15,046 nt of DNA from Candidatus Sungbacteria bacterium RIFCSPHIGHO2_01_FULL_50_25 (GTDB lineage: Bacteria > Patescibacteriota > Minisyncoccia > Sungbacterales > HO2-52-23), in contig MHQD01000008.1 in NCBI GenBank assembly GCA_001822215.1, forward strand, positions 1-15,046, read 5' to 3'. The notes under the pieces are model-generated. The model was not told where the DNA came from. It searched no databases and was given only the letters and a program-made list of their open reading frames with translations. How positions within the stretch are numbered: the first letter of the stretch is position 1; each line of letters starts with the position of its first letter. Shown here piece by piece: positions 6,019-13,137 of the stretch. Position numbers and translations under genes: made by a program.

Positions 6019-6034
6019 AACTCTCATGAGAGTT
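6019..6034. promoter_or_regulatory. 16-bp perfect palindrome upstream of the tlyA promoter
   Basis: AACTCTCATGAGAGTT is perfectly self-complementary. It lies 8 bp upstream of the tlyA -35 box, a usual place for a dimeric regulator site; it could also form a small hairpin in truB read-through RNA. No regulator is known. Confidence 0.45.
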
Positions 6035-6049
6035 ACGCGACCGCGGCCT

Positions 6050-6718
6050 CTAATGGGATTCATATCCATATAACGCCTCGAATGGAATCACGTTTTTTCT
6101 CGTAAAATCCCCCACTCGCGTTCTCACGAGAGAAGAAAGATACCCGCCGGTTCCAAGCTCTTCCCCTATATCTCGCGCAAGCGCGCGGATATAGGCGCCT
6201 GGGCCTGTTACGACTTGAACCGAGAGCTTCGGCCATACATATGAAAGAATTTCAACTGATTTGATTTGTACCGGCCGCGGCGCTAACAAAAACGCTTCTC
6301 CCATTCGCGCGCGCGTGTATGCTTTCTTCCCTTTCACATGAACAGCGCTGTAGCGCGGAGGAACCTGCATGATCTCGCCAATAAAATGCGAAATCGCCCG
6401 TTCAACGCTGTGTTGCGTGGGAATTTTTGAAACGTCGCGATATGTCTTCTCGCCTTCTTCGTCATCAGTCGTACTCCGGACGCCGAGCATAATCTCCGCA
6501 CTATATTCCTTTTCCTTTAAAAGAAGCTCCGAAAGCGCTTTTGTCCCGTCGCGCCCGACGCCGACAACCAAAATGCCTTCGGCCAAAGGATCGAGCGTGC
6601 CTGCGTGCCCCGCCTTTTTGGTGCCACACATTTTTTTGAGGCGCGTGAGCGCCTCATTCGAAGAAATGCCCTTCGGCTTCCAAATCGCAAACACAGACGG
6701 AAGTGCTCCGGCGGTCAT
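6050..6718 (-). CDS. truB: tRNA pseudouridine(55) synthase
   Basis: Converts U55 of the tRNA T-loop to pseudouridine. The 222-residue protein has the N-terminal KPKGISS motif (14-20) and the catalytic motif GHAGTLDPLAEGIL, with Asp43 as nucleophile. Later PPRYSAVHVKGKKAY and GPGAYIRALARDIG match the family core. The C-terminal PUA domain found in E. coli TruB (about 314 residues) is absent, a short form also found in other small-genome bacteria. The ATG at 6718 overlaps the frr stop codon in an ATGA arrangement, so translational coupling is expected. Its stop codon lies inside the inverted repeat that leads to tlyA. Confidence 0.94.
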   Translation of the reverse strand: MTAGALPSVFAIWKPKGISSNEALTRLKKMCGTKKAGHAGTLDPLAEGILVVGVGRDGTKALSELLLKEKEYSAEIMLGVRSTTDDEEGEKTYRDVSKIPTQHSVERAISHFIGEIMQVPPRYSAVHVKGKKAYTRARMGEAFLLAPRPVQIKSVEILSYVWPKLSVQVVTGPGAYIRALARDIGEELGTGGYLSSLVRTRVGDFTRKNVIPFEALYGYESH

Positions 6719-7263
6719 ACGGCCATGATTTCCTTCTCCTTTGCCGCGGCGATCTCTTCAATCTTTTTATTCACATCGTCAACCGCTTTTTGAATCTCTG
6801 ATTTTTGCCGGAATCTTTCATCTTCAGAAATCTCCTTTGCCTTCTCCTTTCGGTCTACGTCGCGAAGCGCGTCCTCGCGGTCGCGCCGTATTCTTATCCT
6901 TGCCTCCTCCGTATGCTTCCCTAAAAATTTCGCAAGCTCGCGCCTTCGCTCCTCGGTAAGCTGGGGAAGCGCAAGGCGGACCGTATCCTTGTCCGCGATA
7001 GGGTTTATGCCGAGATTCGAGGCCTGAATCGCTTTCTCGATTGCGGGGAGAACCGACTTATCCCACGGCTGGATAACAAGCTCTTTCGGCCCGGGACTTG
7101 CGATTGACGCCACCGCTTTCAAGGGCTGCGACGAGCCGTAGCATTCAACCTCGATATCTTCGACGAGGGCAGGAGTCGCGCGGCCGGTGCGAAGCGATGC
7201 GATCTCGAATTTGAACGACTCGATCACGTGTTCAAACGACTGCTTAAGCTTCTGAATATCCAT
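6715..7263 (-). CDS. frr: Ribosome recycling factor
   Basis: Splits post-termination ribosomes together with EF-G. The 182-residue product is close to the usual 185 and shows the family landmarks: ASLRTGRATPALVEDIEV near the N-terminus, the IASPGPKELVIQPWDKS region (domain II), SNLGINPIADKDTVRLALPQLTEERR, and a long charged C-terminal helix. The ATG at 7263 follows AGGA with 5 nt spacing, one of the few clear ribosome sites in this part; the upstream in-frame extension runs into the previous gene and is not used. It starts 5 nt after the propeller gene's stop and overlaps truB by 4 nt. The truB-frr pairing makes this a small translation-related operon. Confidence 0.96.
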   Translation of the reverse strand: MDIQKLKQSFEHVIESFKFEIASLRTGRATPALVEDIEVECYGSSQPLKAVASIASPGPKELVIQPWDKSVLPAIEKAIQASNLGINPIADKDTVRLALPQLTEERRRELAKFLGKHTEEARIRIRRDREDALRDVDRKEKAKEISEDERFRQKSEIQKAVDDVNKKIEEIAAAKEKEIMAV

Positions 7264-7268
7264 ATATC

Positions 7269-8462
7269 CTATTTTACCACACCAAAGAGCGTTTCGGAAT
7301 CTGCGGGGTGGGTAATAAGTTTTGCGACCTCGCCCGGAAGAATCTTCTTGCGCCACGTAATCCCGCTATCATCCGAACGGTAAAAATCATTCCCGAGCGA
7401 GAACACGATTGAAGAATGGCGTCCGGGAATCGTCGCCGCGCTTCCCCCGCTTTCGTCCGCCGGCCGCACAAGCGTCTCAACCACCTCCCATGTCTCGCCG
7501 CCGTCAAACGAACGGACCACTCCGTCTTTTGTAACCGCTGTCAAAAGAGAAAAATCATTCGGATCGGCAAAAAAATCGTATACGCTTCCTCCGGAACTGA
7601 AAGGATTTGTAAAAAAATTGGGCACCGCGGCCGATTCCCCTTCCGGCTGCGGAATATACATGACGGCGCGCTCGCCTTTCTCATCGCCGACGCCGAATGC
7701 AATTTCCTTCCATGATCCGCCTCCATCCTCCGTGCGATACACGTGGCCTGACTCAAGATACACAAAAAAATCGCTCGCGTCCCCTTGCGACATGAATATG
7801 CCGCGGATGGACGCGGAAAAACGCTCGAGCGCGCGCCACGTCTCGCCTCCGTCTCTTGATTCAAAGAGCACCCCGTCTGACGCGCCTAAAAAAATATGAT
7901 TCGAATCTGCGGGGTCGACCGCGATTCTCCGAATGGATCCGCCTCCTTTTGTGGCGCGATATATTTCTTCAAACGTTTTTCCCCGATTTCTCGACCGCAA
8001 AACCGCATTCCCATTCCCGATGTCTGCGGACACATAGAGGACTGCGGGGTTTGATTTTGCGTACGTAACGCCGTATACCGCGGACTCTTCCGTGAGAAAC
8101 CCGGTATCATCAAGAATTCTTTCCCAGCGAATGCCGAGGTTGGGGCTTTGCCAGAGGCCATTACCCCGAGTTCCTAGAACGATTTCCGCGCTTCGCAGAG
8201 GATGATATTCAAAATCAAGAATCGCCGCGCCGTTTTGGCTCTCGCCCTTGGGCGGAAACACATTCTTCCACGTCTCGCCCCGGTCAAACGAGCGATAGAG
8301 CGCGCTGCCGCTTTTTTGCGGCATTCCGATTGCCGCAAAAGAATACGACTGCCCGTGCAAGACAGATGAAATCATAGGCAGTGCGACAAACAAAAAAACA
8401 ACGAGGACAACCGCCCCGAAAAGAATCGCAAGAAAAGCCTGATTCGTAAACAGTTTCCCCAC
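7269..8462 (-). CDS. Membrane-anchored BNR/Asp-box beta-propeller protein
   Basis: A 397-residue protein with an N-terminal membrane anchor (about 8-33) followed by an extracytoplasmic propeller. Seven Asp-box motifs (S/T-x-D/N-x-G-x-T/R-W/F) are visible at about 58-65, 106-113, 157-164, 202-209, 244-251, 318-325 and 363-370, spaced mostly 42-51 residues. This suggests seven blades, as in sortilin, Ycf48 and sialidase-like folds. A longer gap (251-318) carries a loop or insert. No sialidase catalytic residues can be assigned, so an enzyme activity is not claimed; binding of protein or glycan at the cell surface is more likely. The start is GTG at 8462, the only in-frame start after the holB stop (28 nt upstream); no clear Shine-Dalgarno sequence. 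It is an odd neighbour between holB and frr. Confidence 0.85.
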   Translation of the reverse strand: MGKLFTNQAFLAILFGAVVLVVFLFVALPMISSVLHGQSYSFAAIGMPQKSGSALYRSFDRGETWKNVFPPKGESQNGAAILDFEYHPLRSAEIVLGTRGNGLWQSPNLGIRWERILDDTGFLTEESAVYGVTYAKSNPAVLYVSADIGNGNAVLRSRNRGKTFEEIYRATKGGGSIRRIAVDPADSNHIFLGASDGVLFESRDGGETWRALERFSASIRGIFMSQGDASDFFVYLESGHVYRTEDGGGSWKEIAFGVGDEKGERAVMYIPQPEGESAAVPNFFTNPFSSGGSVYDFFADPNDFSLLTAVTKDGVVRSFDGGETWEVVETLVRPADESGGSAATIPGRHSSIVFSLGNDFYRSDDSGITWRKKILPGEVAKLITHPADSETLFGVVK

Positions 8463-8490
8463 AACGTCGCCACGGCCCGCCCGCTTCCCG

Positions 8491-9441
8491 CTACCGCTTC
8501 ATCCCCTCCGAACCCTCAAAAAAGATAAGGTCAAGGGAAAGGCGGGGGTTTACATTCGTGCGAACCATTGCCTCCGTAATTCGTACAACATTTTTCACCT
8601 GTTTGGCAAGCCGCGCCTGTGCGGGAACATGCGCCTCTTCCAAGAGGCGCTCGCGAAGAGTCCGTATAACGCTGTCCGCTGTTTCGAGCCGGATATCCTC
8701 GTCGGAGGCCGCTTTTTCCGCATACGGGAAGAAAAACGGCGCGCCCTTCACAAGCGCATGGGAGACGCCGCGCGCGCGCTTTTCAGACTCGAAAATCGCA
8801 TCGTCCTTTTGGGTTGCGCCAACCGCAACTCCTGCGCGCCCCGCGGCATACGCGCATATTTCATCCGCGCGCGCGCGAGAAAAAGCATGCCCCATAAGGT
8901 ATCCCCGTATCGCATCATCTAAAACAAGAGAAAAATATATTCCTTGCGTACGGGACCGAATCGTAAGAAGAACGTATTCGATATGCTCCGCGATAAGGAA
9001 AAAAACCGTACGCGCGGGCGGCTCTTCGAGAAGCTTTAAAAACGCGTGTGCGGCCTCTTGGCTCAACTGTTCGACGTCAGAAACAATGACAACCCGCCAT
9101 ATGCCCGGCTGGGGCGAAAACGAGAGAACGCGCCGAAGCTCTCGAATATCTTCAATGGGGATTTCTTTCCGAATTTCTTTTTTCGAGACAAGCGTTTCTT
9201 CGCGACTCAATCGGATTACGTTCTCGTGCGCCCCGCCTGAAGCGCGCACGCACGAATCGCATGCGCCGCATCCGCCGAACCCTTTTTTTGATTTCTCGCA
9301 CAAAAGCGCACGCGCAATCTCCTCTGCGATTGTCCGCTTTCCCACATTCGCCGGACCATGAAAAAGATATGCATGCGCAAGCGCGCCCCGCGCGAGCACT
9401 TTTTGAAAATATTCGGTTTGGCGCTTGTGGCCAATAATCAT
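8491..9441 (-). CDS. holB: DNA polymerase III delta' subunit (clamp loader)
   Basis: Clamp-loader AAA+ subunit that helps load the sliding clamp at primer ends. In the 316-residue product IIGHKRQTEYF opens the domain. The P-loop is GPANVGKRT (29-37). Four cysteines, C48, C58, C61 and C64 (LLCEK and GGCGACDSC), form the zinc module. QEAAHAFLKLLEEPPA is the classic signature and TIRSRTQ follows, where many homologues have SRC. The P-loop is intact, as in DnaX-like relatives, so ATP binding is possible. The ATG at 9441 is chosen because it begins the conserved sequence; a TTG at 9453 adds only four residues. Upstream lies a 130-nt AT-rich repeat that separates it from mreB. Confidence 0.88.
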   Translation of the reverse strand: MIIGHKRQTEYFQKVLARGALAHAYLFHGPANVGKRTIAEEIARALLCEKSKKGFGGCGACDSCVRASGGAHENVIRLSREETLVSKKEIRKEIPIEDIRELRRVLSFSPQPGIWRVVIVSDVEQLSQEAAHAFLKLLEEPPARTVFFLIAEHIEYVLLTIRSRTQGIYFSLVLDDAIRGYLMGHAFSRARADEICAYAAGRAGVAVGATQKDDAIFESEKRARGVSHALVKGAPFFFPYAEKAASDEDIRLETADSVIRTLRERLLEEAHVPAQARLAKQVKNVVRITEAMVRTNVNPRLSLDLIFFEGSEGMKR

Positions 9442-9571
9442 AAAAAATCCCAAATCACAAATAACAAATCACAAATAAATTCGAAGTCCTAAATTCCAAA
9501 TTTAAAATGTTTTAATTTTTAGTCATTTGAATTTAGGTATTGTTTGGAATTTGGTGCTTGAAATTTGTAAT
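9442..9571. repeat. AT-rich heptad repeats in inverted arrangement between mreB and holB
   Basis: The entire gap is built of AAATNNC-type 7-bp units. From 9444 they read AAAATCCC, AAATCAC, AAATAAC, AAATCAC, AAATAAA on the plus strand. From about 9525 to 9565 the same kind of unit runs on the other strand (CAAATTT, CAAGCAC, CAAATTC, CAAACAA). The two halves can pair: CCTAAATTCCAAAT (9488-9501) with ATTTGAATTTAGG (9525-9537), one bulged base. No promoter or terminator stands out. Confidence 0.7.
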
Positions 9572-10582
9572 TTATCGCTTGGACATAATTGATCGCTTGT
9601 ACACATCCAAATGCTCGAGCGCGATTCCGGTTCCTTTGGCAACACACAAAAGCGGCTCATCAGCGATATGCGCGGGAACCCCTGTTTCCTGCAAAATAAG
9701 CTCGTCGATATTTCGCAATAATGCGCCGCCGCCGGACACCACAATTCCTTTATTCATGATATCTGCGGAAAGCTCGGGAGGCGTATCGTGGAGCACATTT
9801 TTTATCGCGCGGATAATTTCATCCAGCTCATCCGCGATCGCGGCCGTTACTTCGTTTGAATGAATTTCGACGGTCCTCGGCAAGCCTGTCATCAAATCGC
9901 GTCCGCGAATTTCCATTTTAAGACTCTCATCGTCAACGGGAATCGCAGAGCCGATCTGTATCTTCATATCTTCCGCGGTCCGATCCCCGATCGCAAGATT
10001 ATAATTCTTTTTTATATAGTCCGCGATCGCTTTATCAAGCTTATCTCCCGCGACCTTGACAGACGTCGCCGTCACGATCCCGCCCAAAGAAATCACCGCA
10101 ATATCTGTTGTCCCGCCGCCGATATCAACCACCATATGTCCCGAGGGCTCATTGATTGGAATTCCCGCGCCGATTGCGGCGAGGACCGGCTCTTTTACCA
10201 CATAGGCCGCTTTTGCGCCTGCCTGAATCGTTGCTTCAATCACCGCACGCCTCTCGGTTGATGTAACTCCCGCGGGAACCGAAACCATCACCTCCGGCCG
10301 GAACAGCCGGAACCTCCCTCCCGCTTTATTGATAAAATAGCGAAGCATCGCTTCGGTGATGCGGTAGTCCGCGATAACGCCGTCGCGAAGCGGCCGATAC
10401 GCAATAATCGTATCCGGAGTGCGCCCAATCATCTCGCGCGCTTCATTGCCCACGGCAAGAACCGTATTTTCATTCCGAACAACCGCGACGACCGATGGCT
10501 CATTTGCGATGACACCTTTTTTCGGAACAAACACAAGCGTATTTGCCGTCCCAAGATCAATTCCTATTTTTCTCGTAAACAT
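9572..10582 (-). CDS. mreB: Rod shape-determining actin homologue MreB
   Basis: Cytoskeletal ATPase that guides cell-wall synthesis along the membrane. The 336-residue length is normal. The actin-fold signatures are present: phosphate-1 loop IGIDLGTANTLVF (7-19), RPLRDGVIADY near 63, VVDIGGGTTDIAVISLGG as the phosphate-2 loop, VAGDKLDKAI, and the adenosine motif IVVSGGGALLRNIDELI near the C-terminus. It supports a rod or elongated shape. It lies 27 nt after the murA stop, consistent with shared control of wall synthesis. The ATG at 10582 has no Shine-Dalgarno sequence; TATAAT ends 4 nt before it, so it may have a nearly leaderless transcript besides read-through from murA. Confidence 0.96.
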   Translation of the reverse strand: MFTRKIGIDLGTANTLVFVPKKGVIANEPSVVAVVRNENTVLAVGNEAREMIGRTPDTIIAYRPLRDGVIADYRITEAMLRYFINKAGGRFRLFRPEVMVSVPAGVTSTERRAVIEATIQAGAKAAYVVKEPVLAAIGAGIPINEPSGHMVVDIGGGTTDIAVISLGGIVTATSVKVAGDKLDKAIADYIKKNYNLAIGDRTAEDMKIQIGSAIPVDDESLKMEIRGRDLMTGLPRTVEIHSNEVTAAIADELDEIIRAIKNVLHDTPPELSADIMNKGIVVSGGGALLRNIDELILQETGVPAHIADEPLLCVAKGTGIALEHLDVYKRSIMSKR

Positions 10583-10586
10583 GAAA

Positions 10587-10620
10587 ATTATATTATTCCC
10601 AGACGGATTCTACTCGTCAA
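10587..10620 (-). promoter_or_regulatory. Possible mreB promoter at the murA stop codon
   Basis: Minus strand: TTGACG (10615-10620, five of six) with a 17-bp spacer to AATAAT (10592-10597). An overlapping perfect TATAAT (10587-10592) ends 4 nt before the ATG but has a 22-bp gap to TTGACG. Either would give a very short leader. The -35 lies in the last murA codons. Confidence 0.45.
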
Positions 10621-11914
10621 TACGGCGAATCCTCGCGCCAAGGGAGACGAGCCGTTCGTCGATATGCTCATATCCACGATCAAGATGGTGCACTCCTTGT
10701 ATCATAGATTCGCCATCCGCCGCAAGCGCCGCGATGACATGCGCAATTCCCGCGCGGATATCCTTAATGACAAGATGCGCTCCGTGCAATTTCCGCGGCC
10801 CCTGGATGCGCGCAATATGGGCAAACCCCTTTGCAAAAAACCTGCAGGGCGGAAACCCGTTGCAATCGTCTGACACCGAAATATCGGCGCCCATCCGTTT
10901 CAAATCTTTGCAATACCCGAATCGATCGTCATAGACGGTCTCATGAATGACCGACTCCCCGCGGGCCTGGGTGAGAGCGACAACGAACGGCTGCTGCCAA
11001 TCGGTCATAAAACCGGGATGGGGAGAGGTTTCAATCGCGCATCCGTGGTACTCTCCGGCGGGAAAAAATTTCATCCCGCGCTCGTGCCTTTCGCACTCCG
11101 CGCCGAATTTTTTCAGCTCTGCGAGAAACGATTCGACGAGCGTTTCGTCCATGTTCTCGATAAGGATATCTCCGCGCGTTGCAAGCGCCGCGGAAATGAA
11201 GGAGATAATCTCGTTTCTGTCGGGAATGACGCTGATATTCGCCCCGGAAAGCGATGATACGCCGTGAATTTCAAAAAAACGCTTTGCGGGCTCTGCGAAA
11301 ATTTTTGCGCCCATCCCGTGGAGCATCTCAACCAGATTCATGATCTCCGGCTCCACGGCCGCATTTTGAATCGTGGTCTTTCCTTCAGCGAGAACCGCGG
11401 TAAGAATCACGTTTTCCGTTGCGCCGACCGAAGGATGCGGAAACTCGATATCCGCCCCGCGGATCCGCTTCGCTTCCGCGTAATAGGAATTCGGCCGGCG
11501 TTCGAACACGACACCCATCGCCTCGAGCGCCGCAATATGAAAATCGATCGGACGATGCCCGATGGCATCGCCTCCGGGCACCGGAACTTCTGCAACGCCG
11601 CTCCTATGAAGAAGCGGCCCTACCGCCAAAATAGGGATGCGATTGCGTCTCGAGAGCTCGGGGACGAGCGACGTTCGAATTTCCTTTGTTTCGATCCGGC
11701 ACTCTCCGCCCTGAAGCTCGACACGCGAACCGACAACCTCGCATAGCTCTCTCGTGATGCCTATCTCGAGCGATTGGGGGACGTTTCCGATCACCGAAGG
11801 CGCATCCGAAAGGAGCGAAGCGACCATGAGTTTTGACGCCGCATTCTTTGACCCGCGGATACTGACCGAACCGCGAAGCGGAACCCCTCCTTCGATGCGA
11901 AATACGCTTTCCAT
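10610..11914 (-). CDS. murA: UDP-N-acetylglucosamine 1-carboxyvinyltransferase (Cys-to-Asp active site)
   Basis: First committed enzyme of peptidoglycan synthesis, adding enolpyruvate from PEP to UDP-GlcNAc. The 434-residue length is normal and the two-fold EPSP-synthase-like repeat is evident: RGSKNAASKL (K23, N24) at the start, PILAVGPLLHR, SVGATENVILTAVLAEG, DRNEIISF, TDWQQPFVVALTQA and DDRFGYCKDLKRMGAD. The PEP-binding loop reads PVPGGDAIGHRPID, with Asp116 in place of the usual catalytic Cys. This natural variant, known from mycobacteria and chlamydiae, is active but insensitive to fosfomycin. The ATG at 11914 is chosen over upstream ATG codons because the family N-terminus starts here and a promoter ends 7 nt before it. 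mreB follows. Confidence 0.94.
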   Translation of the reverse strand: MESVFRIEGGVPLRGSVSIRGSKNAASKLMVASLLSDAPSVIGNVPQSLEIGITRELCEVVGSRVELQGGECRIETKEIRTSLVPELSRRNRIPILAVGPLLHRSGVAEVPVPGGDAIGHRPIDFHIAALEAMGVVFERRPNSYYAEAKRIRGADIEFPHPSVGATENVILTAVLAEGKTTIQNAAVEPEIMNLVEMLHGMGAKIFAEPAKRFFEIHGVSSLSGANISVIPDRNEIISFISAALATRGDILIENMDETLVESFLAELKKFGAECERHERGMKFFPAGEYHGCAIETSPHPGFMTDWQQPFVVALTQARGESVIHETVYDDRFGYCKDLKRMGADISVSDDCNGFPPCRFFAKGFAHIARIQGPRKLHGAHLVIKDIRAGIAHVIAALAADGESMIQGVHHLDRGYEHIDERLVSLGARIRRIDE

Positions 11915-11921
11915 CCCGCTT

Positions 11922-11950
11922 ATCATACGCGAGCACATTCGCCTTTTCAA
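11922..11950 (-). promoter_or_regulatory. murA promoter (predicted leaderless)
   Basis: Minus strand: TTGAAA (11945-11950), 17-bp spacer, TATGAT (11922-11927), five of six in each box. The -10 ends 7 nt before the murA ATG at 11914, so the transcript would start at or beside the start codon. Confidence 0.6.
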
Positions 11951-11972
11951 GGAAAAAAAATCCTGCTACCGT

Positions 11973-11992
11973 AAAGAGAGCCTGCGCTCTTT
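11973..11992. other. Small hairpin between murA and the PEGA gene
   Basis: AAAGAG (11973-11978) and CTCTTT (11987-11992) form a stem with an 8-nt loop that adds two further GC pairs. It is followed on the plus strand by GAGGAGA, a strong ribosome-binding-like sequence. Its role is unclear; no U-tract is present. Confidence 0.35.
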
Positions 11993-12019
11993 GAGGAGAA
12001 TGCGAATGCAGGCGCTTTT

Positions 12020-13108
12020 ATGCATAAACGCGCGCGACGCTTTCTCTACTATCCGCTCCTTGCCATCTTTTTTGTGGCTACGCCGCTTCTTTTGTTGTAT
12101 TCGCTCGGATACACATTTGATTGGCGAGACCGTTCGGTATCAAAAACAGGAGGCATGTTCATAAAATCACGCACGTCGCGGATTTCTATCTCCCTTGATG
12201 ACGAGCAGATAAAAGAGTCAAGTTTTTTCACCGGGAGCGCGCTCCTTATGGATATCCCCGTAGGCACGCACGTCGTGCGGCTCGAACACGACAACTATCA
12301 CCCGTGGACAAAAACTGTCGCGATCAAGCCGTTGGAGGTGGTCGAGCTTCGGAATATAATTCTTGCCCCTCGGAATCTTTTGTATGCGACAACGAGCGCG
12401 CGCGATCTTCCCGCGACGTCAACGCCCGAATCAACAGGAAACGTGTTTTCTCTCGGGAAAAATAGAGAACTCATTTCAACGGGACAGGGAACGACAACGG
12501 TGCTTCTCGAACATATCCACTCATTCGAAGCTTTTAGCAACGAGATCTATTTTATCAGCGACCAGGGATTTCTCGGACGCATAGAAACGATAGACAATAC
12601 TATAGAAACGCTCGGCAGGCCAGGGTTTTATCTCGCAAAAACCCCTGCCCGCTTCATTCGGTCACAAAGAGGAGACATCGCGATCATTGACTCGTCAGGA
12701 GGGCTCTTCCTTATTACAACCGAAAAACGCATAATCCCGGTGGATGGCGCTGTCATAGACGCTCGTTTTGATCTGCGCGGCGACAAGCTCCTCATCCAGA
12801 AAGAGCAGGAATTGCTGCTTTTGTGGATCACGGAAAACCGAATTCAGCCGTTCCAAATCAAAAGCGCAAAAGAAACAATTATCAAAACGCCATCGCAAAT
12901 CCTCCAGTCTTCGTGGTTCTACCAAAGTAGTGCACACGTTGCCATCCGGACAGAAGAAGGAATATTTCTGACAGAGATCGACGGCCGCGGAGGCAGAAAC
13001 ACCCACGAGCTTGTGCCGGGTACCACAGAAGATTTCTTTACATCGCCAGACGATCCGAACTCAATTTTCTTCAAGCGAAACAAAACGTGGTTCCGGACCG
13101 AGATCTAA
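12020..13108 (+). CDS. PEGA-domain membrane-anchored protein
   Basis: A 362-residue protein with a basic N-terminus and one membrane helix (about 9-30). A PEGA-type domain follows (about 46-116: GGMFIKSRTSRISISLDD, later IPVGTHVVRLEHDNYHPWTK), then about 240 residues that look like beta-rich repeats (for example FSLGKNRELIST, GDIAIIDSSGGLF, GDKLLIQKEQELLLLW), perhaps propeller-like. Similar anchored PEGA proteins are common in Parcubacteria; their role is unknown, probably at the cell surface. The ATG at 12020 gives the typical family N-terminus. Oddly, the only good Shine-Dalgarno sequence (AGGAG, 11994-11998) is placed for ATG 12000, which is in another frame. It is divergent from murA and convergent with the GT2 gene. 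Confidence 0.8.
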   Translation: MHKRARRFLYYPLLAIFFVATPLLLLYSLGYTFDWRDRSVSKTGGMFIKSRTSRISISLDDEQIKESSFFTGSALLMDIPVGTHVVRLEHDNYHPWTKTVAIKPLEVVELRNIILAPRNLLYATTSARDLPATSTPESTGNVFSLGKNRELISTGQGTTTVLLEHIHSFEAFSNEIYFISDQGFLGRIETIDNTIETLGRPGFYLAKTPARFIRSQRGDIAIIDSSGGLFLITTEKRIIPVDGAVIDARFDLRGDKLLIQKEQELLLLWITENRIQPFQIKSAKETIIKTPSQILQSSWFYQSSAHVAIRTEEGIFLTEIDGRGGRNTHELVPGTTEDFFTSPDDPNSIFFKRNKTWFRTEI

Positions 13109-13137
13109 AAAATACTCGGCTCTTAGTTAGAGCCGAG
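13107..13137 (-). terminator. Intrinsic terminator at the convergent PEGA/GT2 junction
   Basis: A perfect 9-bp stem, CTCGGCTCT (13115-13123) and AGAGCCGAG (13129-13137), with a 5-nt loop. On the minus strand it is followed by TATTTTTT, so it ends the glycosyltransferase transcript. The GT2 stop codon (13127-13129) sits in the loop. For the plus strand the trailing GTGTTTGATT is a weaker U-tract, but it may still stop PEGA transcription. Confidence 0.85.

Larger units (their letters stand above)
5941..6057. repeat. Long inverted repeat enclosing the tlyA promoter
   Basis: The left arm (5941-5961) and right arm (6036-6057) are near-complementary. On the minus-strand RNA, CCCaTTAGAGGC..GGTCGCG at the truB end pairs with CGCGACC..GCCTCTAAcGGG just before tlyA: about 18 pairs with one A-C mismatch and a small internal loop. 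The right arm includes the truB stop codon, and the left arm abuts the tlyA ATG. Only a transcript reading through from truB would carry both arms. Confidence 0.7.

Noticed and set aside
7264..7356. N-terminal extension of frr by 31 residues
   Set aside because: The extension overlaps the propeller gene's end and precedes a good AGGA ribosome site at the standard start, 7263.
8558..9361. Long plus-strand open frame (267 codons)
   Set aside because: Antisense to holB, rich in Arg/Ser with no family features; a shadow of the codon bias of the true gene.
9442..9571. CRISPR-like array
   Set aside because: Units are 7 bp, contiguous and degenerate, with no unique spacers and no cas genes nearby.
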